Assembly: GCA_903923465.1 (NCBI GenBank)
Contig: CAIXXP010000181.1
Coordinates: 1 to 34,507 of the forward strand
Direction: 5' to 3'
Origin: an uncultured Sphingomonadales bacterium
Lineage (GTDB): Bacteria; Pseudomonadota; Alphaproteobacteria; Sphingomonadales; Sphingomonadaceae
DNA: 34,507 bases
In this document: in pieces, positions 33,092-34,507 of the stretch
Layout: every line of letters begins with the position of its first letter
Numbering within the stretch: the first letter of the stretch is position 1
The notes under the pieces: generated by a model
Database searches by the model: none
What the model was told of the DNA's origin: nothing
What the model saw: only the letters and a program-made list of their open reading frames with translations
Program-made: the position numbers and the translations under genes

Positions 33092-33718
33092 ATGATCGCC
33101 AAACTCACAGGAACGCTGGACGACTTCGGCCCCGACTGGGCGGTTATCGACGTTTCGGGCGTCGGCTATCTGGTGCACTGCTCGGCCCGCACGCTCTCGG
33201 CCTTGGGCGTGCGGGGCGATGCGGTGGTTCTTCACACCGAGATGCAGGTGTCCGACAGCGACATCCGCCTCGTCGGCTTTTCCTCCGCCAGCGAGCGGGC
33301 GTGGTTCAAGCTGCTCACCGGCGTGCAGGGCGTGGGGTCCAAGATGGCGCTGGCCGTCCTCTCCGCGCTTTCCCTGGAGGAACTGCAGCGCGCCTGCGCC
33401 CAGGGCGACGCCGCCATGGTGGCGAGGGCCAACGGCGTCGGCGCCAAACTGGCCGCGCGCATCGTCAACGAGTTGAAGGACAGGGCCGGCGCCCTCGGCT
33501 TCACCGGCGGCGTGGGCGTAAGCCTGCCCAGCGGCCACCCCGGCACCAGCAACCCAACCACCCCCGGCACCCCCGCCACTGACGCCGTCTCCGCGCTGGA
33601 GAACCTCGGCTTCAAACCCCACATCGCGGCGCAGGCGGTGAGCGTAGCGCTGGAAGAACTGGGTGAAGAGGCCGAGGTGGGCGCGCTCATCAGGCTTGCG
33701 CTGAAGAGGGTGGGGTGA
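33092..33718 (+). CDS. ruvA: Holliday junction branch-migration protein RuvA
   Basis: The 208-residue protein binds the four-way junction as a tetramer and loads the RuvB motor. Domain I opens with MIAKLTGTLDDFGPDWAVIDVSGVGYLVH. Domain II has the helix-hairpin-helix pair GVQGVGSKMALAVLS and ANGVGAKLAARIVNELKD. A Gly/Pro/Thr-rich linker (about 140-165) leads to the RuvB-contacting domain III (AVSALENLGFKPHIAAQAVSVALEEL). Length is normal. The ATG at 33092 is chosen because the conserved start is MIAKLTG. Its stop overlaps the next gene's ATG (TGATG). Confidence 0.95.
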   Translation: MIAKLTGTLDDFGPDWAVIDVSGVGYLVHCSARTLSALGVRGDAVVLHTEMQVSDSDIRLVGFSSASERAWFKLLTGVQGVGSKMALAVLSALSLEELQRACAQGDAAMVARANGVGAKLAARIVNELKDRAGALGFTGGVGVSLPSGHPGTSNPTTPGTPATDAVSALENLGFKPHIAAQAVSVALEELGEEAEVGALIRLALKRVG

Positions 33719-34287
33719 TGGATCAGAACCCAGACAAGAATGAGGCTCGACTTGTGCGCCGCCTCGCCGACATCGAAATAAGAGGTGCAATCGACGGTCG
33801 GAATATGATTCTTGAGGAACATTCCGCCGCGTTTCGATGGTTGCTCGCATCGCTTTTGGCTGTGAATAGCGGCGCAGCTGCCACATTGCTAAACTCAAAC
33901 GACGTGGATTTAACTGGTAAGTATTTTGGGCTGGCGGCTTTTGTGATCGGAGTAATACTTTCCTTGCTAACAGCCTATCTGAGCCAGCGCGCTGGCAGGG
34001 CCGCTATAGTGCCGATCAATCAAATGATTGAATATTTTATAAATGCCGCCCACACAGGCCTGCTGCATCAGGATCTTCTACTTGAACGGCAACAAGGCAT
34101 GGCTGGTGTATCCAAACAGGCAAGGCCTACGCAAATTTCTGGCTGGCTCTCCGCGATTGCGTTCGCTGTTGGTTCGGCAGTAGTTGGTTTTCATATTAAG
34201 GCCACGCCGCCTAATGTTACAAGGGTCATTTTTGCAGACACCAGCGTCGCTGCAGCTTCGATCACGCAGCCTCATGCTGCAAAATGA
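33718..34287 (+). CDS. Three-segment membrane protein of unlike composition between ruvA and ruvB
   Basis: The 189-residue protein has a charged N-terminal helix (RLVRRLADIEIRGAIDG). Hydrophobic segments lie at about 40-59 (RWLLASLLAVNSGAAATLL), 69-90 (YFGLAAFVIGVILSLLTAYLS) and 142-161 (GWLSAIAFAVGSAVVGFHI), with a cytoplasmic-looking loop between the second and third. Its base composition is far lower in GC than ruvA and ruvB (many TTT, ATA, AAT and TTG codons). It overlaps the ruvA stop as TGATG, so it is translated within the ruv operon. The family is not recognised. It is not part of the usual ruvCAB set and looks like an acquired gene. Confidence 0.82.
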   Translation: MDQNPDKNEARLVRRLADIEIRGAIDGRNMILEEHSAAFRWLLASLLAVNSGAAATLLNSNDVDLTGKYFGLAAFVIGVILSLLTAYLSQRAGRAAIVPINQMIEYFINAAHTGLLHQDLLLERQQGMAGVSKQARPTQISGWLSAIAFAVGSAVVGFHIKATPPNVTRVIFADTSVAAASITQPHAAK

Positions 34288-34301
34288 CATAGTGATACCC
34301 A

Positions 34302-34507
34302 ATGACTAACCCCCTCCTCTCCCCTGCCTCCCAGCCAGAGGACGCCGACGCCGCCCTGCGCCCCAAATCGCTCGACGATTTCACCGGGCAGGTCGCCGCC
34401 AAGGGCAACCTCCGCGTGTTCATCGAAGCCGCCCGCAACCGGCGCGAGGCGATGGATCATGTGCTGTTCTATGGCCCCCCCGGCCTCGGCAAAACCACGC
34501 TGGCGCA
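34302..34507 (+). CDS. ruvB: Holliday junction helicase RuvB, 5' end only
   Basis: The first 68 codons are present and the gene runs off the right edge. [49 protein letters not shown] match the start of RuvB, with the Walker A motif GPPGLGKT. RuvB is the AAA+ motor that drives branch migration with RuvA. The ATG at 34302 lies 14 bp after the stop of the membrane protein gene and has no strong ribosome site of its own, so it may depend on upstream translation. Confidence 0.95.
   Translation, partial: MTNPLLSPASQPEDADAALRPKSLDDFTGQVAAKGNLRVFIEAARNRREAMDHVLFYGPPGLGKTTLA

Noticed and set aside
33718..34287. Transposon or phage origin of the ruvA-ruvB membrane gene
   Set aside because: No transposase, integrase, inverted ends or target duplication is visible around it; only composition and position suggest transfer.

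Overview
The window looks like a chromosomal segment of a high-GC alphaproteobacterium, most likely of the Sphingomonadales. That assignment rests on the yebC-ruvC-ruvA-ruvB gene order, the GapR (DUF2312) and DUF1244 genes, the metF-to-homocysteine-methyltransferase arrangement behind an ArsR-methyltransferase fusion, and the overall codon bias. It is inferred from gene content, not from a database search. Almost all of the window is dense housekeeping coding sequence. There is no rRNA, tRNA, CRISPR array, prophage or transposase.

Layout. 1-2095 (minus strand) is a methionine-cycle operon: an ArsR/SAM-methyltransferase fusion, then metF, then the start of a homocysteine methyltransferase, each overlapping the next by ATGA. 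A perfect 30-bp palindrome sits at its promoter. 2285-2623 is a small lipoprotein. 2720-7110 (minus) runs pabB-pabC fusion, aspartate-type aminotransferase, RluA-type pseudouridine synthase, arfB. 7266-9995 is a secreted M1 aminopeptidase. 10246-13334 (minus) is an EF-hand protein, an OmpR-type regulator and a histidine kinase, closely spaced. 13613-15940 (minus) holds a VOC protein and aminopeptidase P, divergent from oligopeptidase B at 15991, which is followed by a small membrane protein and a thioesterase. 19056-23521 (minus) carries alanine dehydrogenase, ftsK and a ThiE-like protein. 23542-27408 (plus) is yggS-bioF-bioD-bioA, coupled by overlapping start and stop codons. 27443-30317 holds a secreted protein, a FlbD-like small protein, pyruvate kinase and a DUF1244 protein. 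30654-34507 runs gapR, a GNAT acetyltransferase, yebC, ruvC, ruvA, a membrane protein of unlike composition, and the start of ruvB.

The most unusual content is non-coding. Five intergenic spacers (about 10019, 18874, 28181, 30351 and 32847) hold diverged copies of one element of about 113-136 bp. It is bounded by 12-bp inverted repeats related to CCCATTACTGTC/GACAGTAATGGG, has a conserved core present in either orientation, and is flanked by hairpins, typically with a TTA loop. I do not recognise this family. One copy splits ruvC from ruvA. The window also has several short tandem repeats: a 12-bp repeat coding the linker of the ArsR-methyltransferase fusion, an 11-bp helically phased GGAAC array between ftsK and ald, and a 15-bp repeat that supplies the stop codon of the VOC gene. 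BioA carries an in-frame insert of about 37 residues next to a conserved motif.
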